A DNA stretch of 34,355 bases, from contig JACPFM010000199.1 in assembly GCA_016182965.1 (NCBI GenBank), forward strand, positions 1 to 34,355. The letters run 5' to 3'. Shown here in pieces: positions 26,358 to 34,253 of this stretch. The notes beneath the pieces were generated by a model that saw nothing but the letters and a program-made list of their open reading frames with translations, was not told where the DNA came from and made no database searches. The position numbers and the translations under genes are program-made. Source of the DNA: Deltaproteobacteria bacterium. GTDB taxonomy: Bacteria > Myxococcota_A > Polyangia > Polyangiales > JADJMO01. Position 1 is the stretch's first letter, and each line of letters starts with the position of its first letter.

Positions 26358-27821
26358 TCAGGCGACGCCGGCGCCGACGATGCCGTCGATCGCCGTCGCC
26401 TCGACGCGCTGGATCGCACGCGGGCCGGCGGGCCCGACGACCCACAGCTCGAAGGTCACGGACCACGCGCGGTCGCCCCGGCGCACGAGCTCGACGAGGC
26501 CGAAGTTGTTGGCGAGCTCGTGGAAGCGCGCGGCCACGCGGAGCGGGCTCGCCAGATCGGCGAGGCGGCTGACGAGCTCGCTCTCGAGGCGGCTGACCAA
26601 TGACGGCTGGTGCGTGATCGCGCTCGAGATCCACTGGTGCACGCGGCGGTCGTCGCGACCCACGATCTCGTTCGCCGCGCCGATGTGGATGTCGCCCGAG
26701 AGCACGACGACGCCGCGCGGCAGCAACAGCTCGAGGAGGCGCACGAGCTCGTCGTGGAACGCGTCGGCCGACCAGCGGTCGTGGAACGCCGACGGCAGCA
26801 CGTCGGAGCGCGTCCCCTGGCGCGTGAGCCGCTCGACCAGCAGATCGGGCGTGTGCAGCGGCGGGACCGAGCTCGCCACGAACCGCACCGGAGCGCCCTC
26901 GGTTGCCGCGATCCACTGCTCGAAGGCGCGCCACTGCCGCTCGCCGAGGAGGGTGCGCCGCGCGGCGTCGCGGTGGCTGCGCAGATCGAGGACGAAGAAC
27001 GACGCGGGGCCGGCGTCGAACGCGTAGTGCAGATCGTCGCCCTCGGTCTTCGGGTTGTGCGCGTGCTGCCACTCGCGATACGCGCGGGTGGCGCCCGCGA
27101 ACATGGCGTCCGCGATCGCGCCGTCTTCCTTCGGCAACGGGACCGAGCCCCACGCGTCGCGTATCTCGCCGTCGTCCCACATCATCAAGTTGCCGAAGCG
27201 CGCGTGCAGCCTCCGCATGGAGGGCACGCCGAAGTACCCGCGGTAGAGCGCGCGGTAGAGCGCCGTGGCGTCCCAGGGCTCGCCGCGGCCCGCCGCGTTC
27301 CGCGCGAGCCGCCACGCGTTCACCGCCGGGAGTCGATCGGGATCGGCGTACATCTGATCGCCGAGGTGCAGCACGAACCGGGCGTCGCGCGCGGTCGCGA
27401 CCTCGACCAGCGCGTCGAGGGTCGCGAGCGACGGCGCGAGCTCGATCGACTCGCCCGACGCCACGAACGGCAGGTGACAGCTCACGAACGCGAAGCACAG
27501 CCGGTCGGGGTGCAGCGCGAGCGTGCGGACGCGCGCGCGCAGATCAGGGGGCAGGACGCTGCGCCCCCCGTCGTCGGAGAGCTCGACGAGGTCGAGGGCG
27601 TGCTCGGTGTCGGGCTCGAGGTCGAGGAGGTCGAGGACGGTCGTGTGATCGGTCTCGGGCCCGCAGCGCACCGGCAGCGCGCGGGCGCACGCGGGGCCGC
27701 GCACGCGGAGCTCGTGCGGGCGCGCGCCCGGCGCTCGGATCCACACGCGCGCGCCCTGCGCGGAGATCGCGCCGACGATCAGCCCCGCCTCGTAGGGCCT
27801 CGTGGGGAAGGGGAGCTCCAA
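26358..27821 (-). CDS. PhoD-like metallophosphatase/phosphodiesterase
   Basis: A 487-residue protein with an N-terminal Fn3-like domain (GLIVGAISAQGARVWIR) and a PhoD-type catalytic domain. Metal residues known for PhoD are visible: Cys in FVSCHLP, Asp and Tyr in HLGDQMYAD, MMWDDGEIRD, and the closing VVVLSGDIHIGAA with Asp and His. WDDGE has Gly where most relatives have His. No signal peptide is seen, unlike Tat-exported PhoD, so it is probably cytoplasmic. The start is a TTG at 27821 that keeps the Fn3-like N-terminus intact; a GTG 16 codons later is the alternative. Substrate unknown (phosphodiesters or phosphomonoesters). Its stop is 3 bases from the selenoprotein stop on the other strand. 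Confidence 0.82.
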   Translation of the reverse strand: MELPFPTRPYEAGLIVGAISAQGARVWIRAPGARPHELRVRGPACARALPVRCGPETDHTTVLDLLDLEPDTEHALDLVELSDDGGRSVLPPDLRARVRTLALHPDRLCFAFVSCHLPFVASGESIELAPSLATLDALVEVATARDARFVLHLGDQMYADPDRLPAVNAWRLARNAAGRGEPWDATALYRALYRGYFGVPSMRRLHARFGNLMMWDDGEIRDAWGSVPLPKEDGAIADAMFAGATRAYREWQHAHNPKTEGDDLHYAFDAGPASFFVLDLRSHRDAARRTLLGERQWRAFEQWIAATEGAPVRFVASSVPPLHTPDLLVERLTRQGTRSDVLPSAFHDRWSADAFHDELVRLLELLLPRGVVVLSGDIHIGAANEIVGRDDRRVHQWISSAITHQPSLVSRLESELVSRLADLASPLRVAARFHELANNFGLVELVRRGDRAWSVTFELWVVGPAGPRAIQRVEATAIDGIVGAGVA

Positions 27822-28083
27822 GCGCCGGTGTGATGCCGGTCCGCCGTGAGGCGCGCTGGAGTGGCGCTGCGGCTCCGCCCAGCGTCACCTCGGCGCACGC
27901 TCGGCAGTGCAACACTCGGGAGGAGCGCGCGTCGAATGTGCGATCGCGGGACAGCGCATGCGTGGCACGCGACACGCACGGGATCGACCCCGCGTGCGCG
28001 ATCGTTACAGGGGCGAGGTCCGGGCGCTCGCGGCGCGGACAGCGGCTTCGGTGCGTTCGGCGTCATGACGGAGCGAACCAAGA

Positions 28084-28461
28084 ATGCAGACGCTGCTCGT
28101 CGCCGAGGACGATCCCGTGATGCACGCCGCCCTGAGCGAGCTGCTGCGTCTCGAGGGGTACGACGTCGTCGGTGCGCGCAGGGTCGAAGACGCGCGCGCG
28201 ATGCTCGGGAACCCTGCGATCGACGGCGCCCTCATCGACTGGCAGCTGGGCGACGAGCGGACCGATCCGCTCCTCGCGGAGCTCGTCGAGATGGGGATCG
28301 CGACCATCCTGCTGTCGGCGCACCCCGAGGCGCGCGCGATCGCGGACGCGCTCGGCATCCCGTGCGTCCACAAGCCCTTCGTGGTCGAGCAGCTGCTCGG
28401 GATCCTCAGCGGCGCCATCTCGCGCCGCACGCTGCGCCGCATCGCGCTGTCGCGCGGCTAG
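28084..28461 (+). CDS. single-domain response regulator (receiver only)
   Basis: A 125-residue CheY-like receiver. The acidic pocket is AEDD (Asp9, Asp10), the phospho-acceptor is in ALIDWQLGD (Asp52), the switch Ser in TILLSAHP, and the invariant Lys in VHKPF. There is no output domain, so it acts by protein contact or in a phosphorelay. The hybrid kinase 12 kb upstream is a possible but unproven partner. ATG 28084 starts directly at MQTLLVAEDD, the family's usual N-terminus. About 260 bases without a gene precede it and probably hold its promoter. It is convergent with the STAS-like gene across a repeat-rich spacer. Confidence 0.9.
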   Translation: MQTLLVAEDDPVMHAALSELLRLEGYDVVGARRVEDARAMLGNPAIDGALIDWQLGDERTDPLLAELVEMGIATILLSAHPEARAIADALGIPCVHKPFVVEQLLGILSGAISRRTLRRIALSRG

Positions 28462-28525
28462 ATCATCGCTCGTGATTCTCGAGCGGCGAACATCCGCGGA
28501 GTCGCTGCTCGCGCAGGCCCGGTCA

Positions 28526-28550
28526 TCAGTCTTCAGTCTTCAGTCTTCAG
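28526..28550. repeat. heptanucleotide array (TCAGTCT), 3.6 copies
   Basis: Perfect tandem heptamers in the spacer between convergent genes. Because 7 is not a multiple of 3 and the reverse strand contains TGA, the array puts stop codons in all minus-strand frames. It is the near-exact inverted partner of the array at 28591-28625. Confidence 0.9.
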
Positions 28551-28590
28551 CTCCGAGATGGAAGCCGGCGTCTTTTCGGTCTCTTCTCTC

Positions 28591-28625
28591 GACTGACGAC
28601 TGACGACTGACGACTGACGACTGAG
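28591..28625. repeat. heptanucleotide array (GACTGAC), 5 copies
   Basis: Four perfect units and one with a final G. The reverse complement is GTCAGTC, which matches the array at 28526-28550 in 6 of 7 positions. The two arrays could fold into a long imperfect hairpin with a loop of about 40 bases, possibly ending transcription from both sides. Confidence 0.9.
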
Positions 28626-28696
28626 GACCCGAGCTCATGCGCCACGTCAGCCAGAGACGAGGATCGCGACCGCTCGCTCGGATCAGCGCTGGCGAT

Positions 28697-29107
28697 TCAG
28701 CGCCCGCCGACCGCTTGCGCGAACGCGCGCTCGAACGGCGCGCGCTCGGCGTACGTGACGATGAGCCCGCGCAGGACGATGTTCGCCGCCGCGACGCCGT
28801 ATTGGACGAGCTTGGAGGTCGTGAGGACGTGGATGCGCTCGAACTCGTGACGGTGCTGGAGCGTCCATTCGGTGAGACCGAGGCGCGCCTTCATGTCGTA
28901 GTCCTCGAGCCGCTCCCAGTCGTGGAACGCGCGCAGCAGGCCTGGACCGCGTCGCCGCTCCCAGTCGTCGAGCGCGGCGATGTACGGGCCGACGAGCGCC
29001 GACTCGAACACGCCGGTGACCTCGGTGACCAGCGTCGTGTCGAGAGTCCAGATGCGGAACGCGCCTCGGCGGGTCTGGAACGTGTGGTCGGGCGCGTGAT
29101 CGAGCAT
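28697..29107 (-). CDS. STAS/SpoIIAA-like hypothetical protein
   Basis: A 136-residue protein from ATG 29107 (MLDHAPDHTFQTRRG). The pattern of strands and helices (AFRIWTLDTTLVTEVTG, YIAALDDWERRRGPG, FHDWERLEDYDMKARLGLTEW, HVLTTSKLVQYGVAAANIVL) resembles SpoIIAA-like or STAS/SEC14-type proteins seen in myxobacteria. The match is by fold pattern, not a diagnostic motif. No phospho-acceptor Ser is certain. It lies 71 bases after the MgtC/DUF4010 gene in the same direction and could be the last gene of the cytochrome operon. Function unknown. Confidence 0.6.
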   Translation of the reverse strand: MLDHAPDHTFQTRRGAFRIWTLDTTLVTEVTGVFESALVGPYIAALDDWERRRGPGLLRAFHDWERLEDYDMKARLGLTEWTLQHRHEFERIHVLTTSKLVQYGVAAANIVLRGLIVTYAERAPFERAFAQAVGGR

Positions 29108-29178
29108 CGTCGGCGCCGATATTGGCACGCCGCGCGCGGGCCGGCGAAGAGGTGCGCTCGCGCGAAGCTCGGGCGTCG

Positions 29179-30441
29179 TCAGCGGATGAGGGCGAGGACC
29201 AGCAACCCGGCGGCCAGCGCGCCGAGCAGCGCGCCCCCGACGCGGACGCCGAGCGCACGACCGCCGATGCTGGCGGCGAGCCCCGCCTTGACCACCGTGT
29301 TCGCGCAGACGGCGAGGACGATCCCGGTGGTGGCGCTCGACGCGGACAGGCCGCCGCGATGGAGCTCGGCGATCGAGAGGGTGATCGCGTCGACGTCGGC
29401 GAGCCCGGCGACGAGCGCGGAGACGTAGACGCCGCGGTGGCCGAGGTAATGCTCCGCGGCCTTCGCGCCGAGCAGCACCACGGCGTAGAGGGCGCCGAAC
29501 TTCAGCGCGCTCGCGAGCTCGAACGGGTTGCGCAGCGGGATCTCGCGGGAGGGCCGCTCCGCGTCGCCGCGATCGCGTAGGTGGATGAGGACCGCGACGC
29601 CGCCGCCGACCGCGGTCATCGCGATCAACGGCCACAGGAGCGGCGGCATCAGCGGCTGATCGACGGCGCCGACGACCACCAGCACGCGCGCGAACATCGT
29701 GGCCGACGCGGCGACGATGGTGACGGTGCAGAGCGACGCGATCGCCGGGAGCTCCCTCGCGCGCGCGGCGAAGGTCAGCGTCACCGCCGTCGAGGAGACG
29801 AGGCCGCCGGCCAGGCCGGTGACCAGGAGGCCGCGCTGCGTGCCGAGCACGCGCGTGGCGACGTAGCCGGTGAAGCTGAGCCCCGCGATGAGCGCGGTGA
29901 GCATGCCCACCTTGAAGGGGTTGATCGCGCCGAACGGACCGAACGCGCGATTGGGGAGCGTCGGCAGCACGACCGCGGCGAGCACGACGAACTTCGCCGT
30001 AGCGTACACGTCGTCGGTGGACACGGTGGCGATGAACCCGTGCAGCGCGCGCTTGAGCGCGAGGAGCGCCATCGTCAGGCCGGCGATCGCGGCGACGAGC
30101 AGGTAGCGCGAGCCGGTCGGCAACAGATCGGGCGACGCCGCGATCACGCCGAGCGCGAAGGTCACCAGCGCGGCGATCTCGGAGGACACGCCCGGATCCT
30201 CGCTGGCGGTGCGCGCGTGCGAGATGGCGAGCAGCCCGGTCACCGCGGCGAGCAGCACCAGCACCAGCCACGGCCCGAACGCCGGCCGGGCGAGCGCGCC
30301 GAGCGCGCCGACCAGCGAAACCAGCGGGAACGTGCGGATGCCACCGAAATCACGCGCCTGCGCCTGCGCCTGCTGCCGCTCCGCGCCGATCAGCGCGCCG
30401 GCGGCGACCGCGACCAGGAGCGAGAGGAGCGCCTCGCGCAC
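29179..30441 (-). CDS. MgtC/SapB-DUF4010 family polytopic membrane protein
   Basis: A 420-residue inner-membrane protein with about 12 hydrophobic helices. The N-terminal ~130 residues carry the MgtC signature (GALIGAERQQ ... GGIRTFPLVSLVGAL). The rest fits the DUF4010 partner domain commonly fused to it (GLVSSTAVTLTFAARARE, GLADVDAITLSIAELHRGG). MgtC proteins modulate F-ATPase and growth at low magnesium; the role of the fused form is not established. The GTG start at 30441 lies 5 bases after the preceding stop and is followed at once by the first helix (ALLSLLVAVAAGALIG), which supports it. It is in an operon with a six-haem cytochrome, an unusual neighbour. Confidence 0.85.
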   Translation of the reverse strand: MREALLSLLVAVAAGALIGAERQQAQAQARDFGGIRTFPLVSLVGALGALARPAFGPWLVLVLLAAVTGLLAISHARTASEDPGVSSEIAALVTFALGVIAASPDLLPTGSRYLLVAAIAGLTMALLALKRALHGFIATVSTDDVYATAKFVVLAAVVLPTLPNRAFGPFGAINPFKVGMLTALIAGLSFTGYVATRVLGTQRGLLVTGLAGGLVSSTAVTLTFAARARELPAIASLCTVTIVAASATMFARVLVVVGAVDQPLMPPLLWPLIAMTAVGGGVAVLIHLRDRGDAERPSREIPLRNPFELASALKFGALYAVVLLGAKAAEHYLGHRGVYVSALVAGLADVDAITLSIAELHRGGLSASSATTGIVLAVCANTVVKAGLAASIGGRALGVRVGGALLGALAAGLLVLALIR

Positions 30442-30446
30442 GGCGG

Positions 30447-31148
30447 CTACTTCGCCGGCTTGGGCTTGATGCCGGCGACGAGGGCGTCGAACTCGGCGCG
30501 CGCGTCTGCGACGCTCTTCTTCGGGCCGGTGAGCTTGAAGAAGTGCGCCATGCCCTCGGTTTCGACGATCGCGCCGAGGAGCCCCCAGTTCGCTTCGGGC
30601 TCGCCCTTCATCGTGGTGAAGGTGCCCTGCACGTCGACGACGTGGACCTTCAGCGGACCGACGGTGCGCGTCGATCGCTTCGCCGCGGGCCTGCTCGGCT
30701 CGTCGAACTGCGAGATCCAGCGCGTCATGTTCGCCTCGACGTCGCCGCCCGCGCGCATGACGTACATCTCCGGGTCCTCGACGTCGCCGTAGGACTTCGG
30801 CACGCGGTACGTCGCGATGCGCATCGGGCTCGTGTTCGGGTACTCGACCCAGCGCTTGGGCACGACCCACTCGATGGTGGGCGCGCCGGCGCCGGGAGGC
30901 AGCATGAGCGAGGGGACCACGCTCACCGAGCCGACCGGCGGGTGGCCGACGGGCAGCTTGTTCTCGATCGGCGGGTGGTTCGGCGGCAGCGCCGGGCTCG
31001 CCGAAGGGGGCGCGGGTTTGGACGAGGTCGCCGACGGCGTGGGGAACGCCGCCGGCGGGTCGGACTGCCGCGTGGTCACGAACACCGCCGCCGCGGCGGC
31101 GCTCACGACCGCCACGGCGATGAGGATCGAGGTGCGATCAGCAGCCAC
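30447..31148 (-). CDS. membrane-anchored protein of unknown function in the cytochrome operon
   Basis: A 233-residue protein from GTG 31148. One N-terminal hydrophobic helix (SILIAVAVVSAAAAAVFV) acts as signal anchor. A Pro/Ser-rich linker to about residue 85 leads to a compact periplasmic domain (IEWVVPKRWVEYPNTSPMR, ANMTRWISQFDEP, VHVVDVQGTFTTMKG, MAHFFKLTGPKKSVADA). The last part resembles small domains that detect effect on transport or lipids, but no family is certain. The start is 3 bases after the cytochrome stop and the stop is 5 bases before the MgtC-like gene, so all three are co-transcribed. No haem motifs and no Cys are present. Confidence 0.7.
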   Translation of the reverse strand: MAADRTSILIAVAVVSAAAAAVFVTTRQSDPPAAFPTPSATSSKPAPPSASPALPPNHPPIENKLPVGHPPVGSVSVVPSLMLPPGAGAPTIEWVVPKRWVEYPNTSPMRIATYRVPKSYGDVEDPEMYVMRAGGDVEANMTRWISQFDEPSRPAAKRSTRTVGPLKVHVVDVQGTFTTMKGEPEANWGLLGAIVETEGMAHFFKLTGPKKSVADARAEFDALVAGIKPKPAK

Positions 31149-31151
31149 GCT

Positions 31152-32522
31152 TCAAGGACGGCTCGGCAACGCCGTCGGGGCGCTCCCCTTGATGTAGTTG
31201 ATGGAGTCCCAGAGCAGCTGCTTCGAGTAGAGCGGGTTGTGGATGCCGAAGTCGCGGCCGCGCGCGATGACGAAGTAGTTGTAGAGGGCGCCGGCGGTGC
31301 GTTCGTCGACGACGTTCGGCGTCGTGCCGCCGCCGGTCGCCGGGACGCTCGGCCGCGCGCGGTCGAGGTGGTAGGCCCCGTCGGTGAGCATCGAGGGCTC
31401 GAGCGCCCCGTAGGGAGCCGTCTCGGAGCGCGTGAGCAGCCCCTTCGCGTTGAGCAACGACTGGAGCTCCTTCAGCAGGTTCCTCGACACGGTCTGGCCG
31501 CCGAAGATGTCGTAGGTCGAGCCCGTGTACGTCGTGTGGCAGGTCTTGCAGAAGGTCAGCTGCGGGATCATCGAGTGATCGGGCAGATCGGCCGTGGCCG
31601 GGTTCTTCTGCATGTGGCACGACGGGCAGCCCGCCGAGATCGTCGCGTGCATCGACGTGCCGTAGGTGAGGCCGGCCGTGTGGTAGCCGCCCTTCGACGA
31701 GAAGATGTCGGCCTGCGGACCCTCGTGCGGACCCCAGAACGGGCTGGTGATCGCGTTCTTCGGGGTCGTGCCTTCGTTCGGCAGGATGTAGAAGGTCACG
31801 TCCTTGCGGGACTTGTGGCAGAAGACGCAGGTGTTGCCCTGCTTGAGCTTGCCCGCCTCCTGCCCGGTGACGGCCGTCGTGTCGGGGCTCTTCTCGATGT
31901 ACGAGACGTCGTCGGCGCCGGCAGCGACGCGCAGCGGGATGGTGCCGAGCGTGAACGTGCCGGTGCGGTGCGGGTCGTTCGACGCGTCGATCGTGTGGCA
32001 GGTCTGGCAGTGGATGATCGCGTTCTTGCCGAACCCGGTGTAGGTCGCCTCGACGACCTGGCCGGTCGCGTTCTTGTAGTTGAGATGACCCTGCTGGATG
32101 TTCTTCGGCGTGTCGCCGCCGGGGACGGACCCGACGGTGCCGGCGACCCGACGCGGCAGCCCGTCGACCGCGTGGCACATGCCGCAAGCGGCGCCGGCGG
32201 TCGTCCACACCGGCTCGTCGGCCGCCATGGCGCTCACCCGGAAGTGACCGGAGAACTTCCACTGGTCGACGATGTTGCCGAAGCCGTGGCACGGTTGCAG
32301 GCAAGAGACGGGGGAGATGGCGTCGACGCCTCCGTCCGCCAGAGCGGCCGGCCCGGTCGGTCCCGTCGCGCCCGCGGGGCCCGTGGGGCCCGTCGCGCCG
32401 GGGGCTCCGGGCTGCCCGGTCGGTCCCGGCGGGCCCTCCGGCCCTTCACCAGAGCAGGCTGCGATCGACGCAGCCGCGGCCAGACTCGCAAACAGCGTCG
32501 CGAAGGTGAGCGCACGAGACAT
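31152..32522 (-). CDS. six-haem c-type cytochrome lipoprotein with collagen-like tether
   Basis: A 456-residue lipoprotein. ATG 32522 has an excellent GGAGGTG site. The signal ends in lipobox SIAAC, followed by a collagen-like Gly-X-Y run (GPEGPPGPTGQPGAPGATG and onward, about 35 residues). Haem sites in order: CLQPCH (CX3CH), CGMCH, CQTCH, CVFCH, CPSCH and CKTCH. The region between them (GHFRVSAMAAD, YIEKSPDTTAVTGQEAGKLKQGN) has spare His for axial ligands. It probably sits on the outer membrane facing out or in the periplasm and carries electrons. It heads an operon with an anchored unknown protein and an MgtC-like protein, and is divergent from the 13-motif cytochrome. Confidence 0.88.
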   Translation of the reverse strand: MSRALTFATLFASLAAAASIAACSGEGPEGPPGPTGQPGAPGATGPTGPAGATGPTGPAALADGGVDAISPVSCLQPCHGFGNIVDQWKFSGHFRVSAMAADEPVWTTAGAACGMCHAVDGLPRRVAGTVGSVPGGDTPKNIQQGHLNYKNATGQVVEATYTGFGKNAIIHCQTCHTIDASNDPHRTGTFTLGTIPLRVAAGADDVSYIEKSPDTTAVTGQEAGKLKQGNTCVFCHKSRKDVTFYILPNEGTTPKNAITSPFWGPHEGPQADIFSSKGGYHTAGLTYGTSMHATISAGCPSCHMQKNPATADLPDHSMIPQLTFCKTCHTTYTGSTYDIFGGQTVSRNLLKELQSLLNAKGLLTRSETAPYGALEPSMLTDGAYHLDRARPSVPATGGGTTPNVVDERTAGALYNYFVIARGRDFGIHNPLYSKQLLWDSINYIKGSAPTALPSRP

Positions 32523-32694
32523 GAAGCACCTCCAGAAGTCAGCCCCGCTCTTAGCAAACGTGACGCCGGTCGACCAAGGATCGCGATCATCCGGGTCGCA
32601 AAAAGGTCACCAAGGCCGGCCGCGCCAGATGCGCACGGATTGCGTGTTGCAAAGGTCCTTGCGTCGTTGCTGCGACTTCGCCAACCTGCCGGCC
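32523..32694. promoter_or_regulatory. shared control region of the divergent cytochrome genes
   Basis: 172 bases separate the two divergent cytochrome starts. On the minus strand GGAGGTG serves the six-haem gene. On the plus strand TTGCAAAGGTCCTTGCG near 32647 contains an imperfect AAGG/CCTT dyad. No confident -35/-10 pair is seen. Co-regulation of the two cytochromes is likely from position alone. Confidence 0.45.
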
Positions 32695-34188
32695 ATGCGC
32701 GCGTGGATCATCGCGGCGATCACGGCAACCACGGTGCTCGCCTGCGGCTCCGAGGACGAACGACCGGATCCGGAGCCGACGTATCGAGACCAGATCGGGC
32801 CGTTGATGGCCGAAAAGTGCGGCAGCTGCCACCAGGGCGACGCGGCCGCGGGCGGCTGGCGCGCGACCACCTACGCCGACGTCATCGGCTGCTTGCCCGA
32901 CGGGACTTCCGCCGTCGCGGCCGACGCCGCCGGCGACGCGCCGATCCTCCGCGCCCTCGCTCGACCGAGCCACGCCGCCGTCGCCGACACCCGTGCCGTG
33001 ATCGCCCGCTGGATCCGCGCTGGCGCGCCCCCCTCGAACAGCCACGTGCACCCGGCCGGCTTCCTCGATCCGAGGTCGCCCGAGAGCCATGGCCGCTTCC
33101 TGCGCGAGCGGCGTTACGCGCCGATGCTCGACACGGCCGACCGCGACGCCTGCGGCGTCTGCCACGAGGGCGCGCCCGCTCGCCCCGTACCGGAGAAGGC
33201 TCCGGCTGCGCGGGCGACCGCCTGCACGACCTGCCACTCCGAGGCGCAGGGCGTGTCCGCCTGCACCACCTGCCACGGCACCAAGGGAAAGGCGTACCCG
33301 CCGCGTTCGGCGTGCTTCAACCCGGGCACCAAGGCCGACACGACCCACGCCGCGCACGTCGAGCCGGGCCCGTTCCACATGGTCGGCTTCGACTGCAAGA
33401 CGTGCCATCCCGTGCCGGAGGCCGGGCGGCCGGTCGGCGTGCACATCGACGGCTTCGTCGAGGTCTGGGGGGTCGGGTTCAGCGACGGCGACAAGACGTG
33501 CACGAACCAGTGCCACTCCCGGCGCGACGCCGCGCTGCCGCAGCCCAAGTGGAACGAATCGAAGATGGCGTGCAACAGCTGCCACGGCGCGCCGCCGACC
33601 AACCACTACAAGGGCGCGTGCTCGAACTGCCACCACGACGCCAACGCCGACGCGACGGCCCTCAAGGGCCTCGGCCTGCACATGAACGGCAAGGTCGACG
33701 TGGGCAGCGGCACCGGGACCGGCTGCGGCCAGTGTCACGGCACCGGCGCCGATCCCTGGCCGACGACCGGCGCGCACCAGAAGCACAAGACGCCGGCGTT
33801 CAGCACACCCGTCCCGTGCGGCACCTGTCACGAGGTGCCCACCTCGCTGGCCGGTCACCCGCGCGGCACCGGCGTCGCCGCCGTGCGCCTGCTCGGCCTC
33901 GCGACCCGCGGCGGCGTCTCGCCGAAGTACGACTACGCGACCAAGACGTGCTCCTCGGTCTACTGCCACTCGCGCCCCGCGACGGCCGACGCGGTGCGCG
34001 AGCCGAAGTGGGATCAGGGTGCCGCCGCGTCCGAGTGCGGCAAGGCCTGCCACTCGACGCCGCCGCCCGCTCCGCATCCCGCGAGCACCGGGTGCGGCGC
34101 GGCGCTCTGCCACAACGGCGCGGTGTCGGGCGGCGTGCTGACGCCGGCGGGCGTGCTGAAGCACGTGAACGGCAACATCGACATGTGA
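32695..34188 (+). CDS. multihaem c-type cytochrome lipoprotein with 13 haem-like motifs (CX2CH, CX3CH, CX4CH)
   Basis: A 497-residue protein from ATG 32695 (MRAWIIAAITATTVLAC; lipobox VLAC). Nine CX2CH sites: CGSCH, CGVCH, CTTCH twice, CKTCH, CNSCH, CSNCH, CGQCH, CGTCH. Two CX3CH: CTNQCH and CGKACH. Two CX4CH: CSSVYCH and CGAALCH. The CX4CH/CX2CH alternation in the C-terminal half resembles the CxxxxCH/CxxCH domains known from Geobacter and its relatives. The first ~110 residues (YRDQIGPLMAEKCGSCH ... VIARWIRAGAP) look like the single-haem cytochrome domain found in planctomycete-type proteins. It is probably an outer-surface or periplasmic electron carrier that exchanges electrons with the divergently encoded six-haem protein. 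No porin partner is in the window. Confidence 0.88.
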   Translation: MRAWIIAAITATTVLACGSEDERPDPEPTYRDQIGPLMAEKCGSCHQGDAAAGGWRATTYADVIGCLPDGTSAVAADAAGDAPILRALARPSHAAVADTRAVIARWIRAGAPPSNSHVHPAGFLDPRSPESHGRFLRERRYAPMLDTADRDACGVCHEGAPARPVPEKAPAARATACTTCHSEAQGVSACTTCHGTKGKAYPPRSACFNPGTKADTTHAAHVEPGPFHMVGFDCKTCHPVPEAGRPVGVHIDGFVEVWGVGFSDGDKTCTNQCHSRRDAALPQPKWNESKMACNSCHGAPPTNHYKGACSNCHHDANADATALKGLGLHMNGKVDVGSGTGTGCGQCHGTGADPWPTTGAHQKHKTPAFSTPVPCGTCHEVPTSLAGHPRGTGVAAVRLLGLATRGGVSPKYDYATKTCSSVYCHSRPATADAVREPKWDQGAAASECGKACHSTPPPAPHPASTGCGAALCHNGAVSGGVLTPAGVLKHVNGNIDM

Positions 34189-34195
34189 TGGAGAG

Positions 34196-34226
34196 GTCTA
34201 GAGTCTAGAGTCTAGAGTCTAGAGTC
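34196..34226. repeat. heptanucleotide array (GTCTAGA), 4.4 copies
   Basis: Four perfect units plus GTC begin 7 bases after the 13-motif cytochrome stop. Each unit carries the palindrome TCTAGA, so the array is nearly self-complementary. It places TAG in all three frames on both strands. Confidence 0.92.
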
Positions 34227-34253
34227 GGAGACCGAGAGCCCGGGCCGCTGCGC

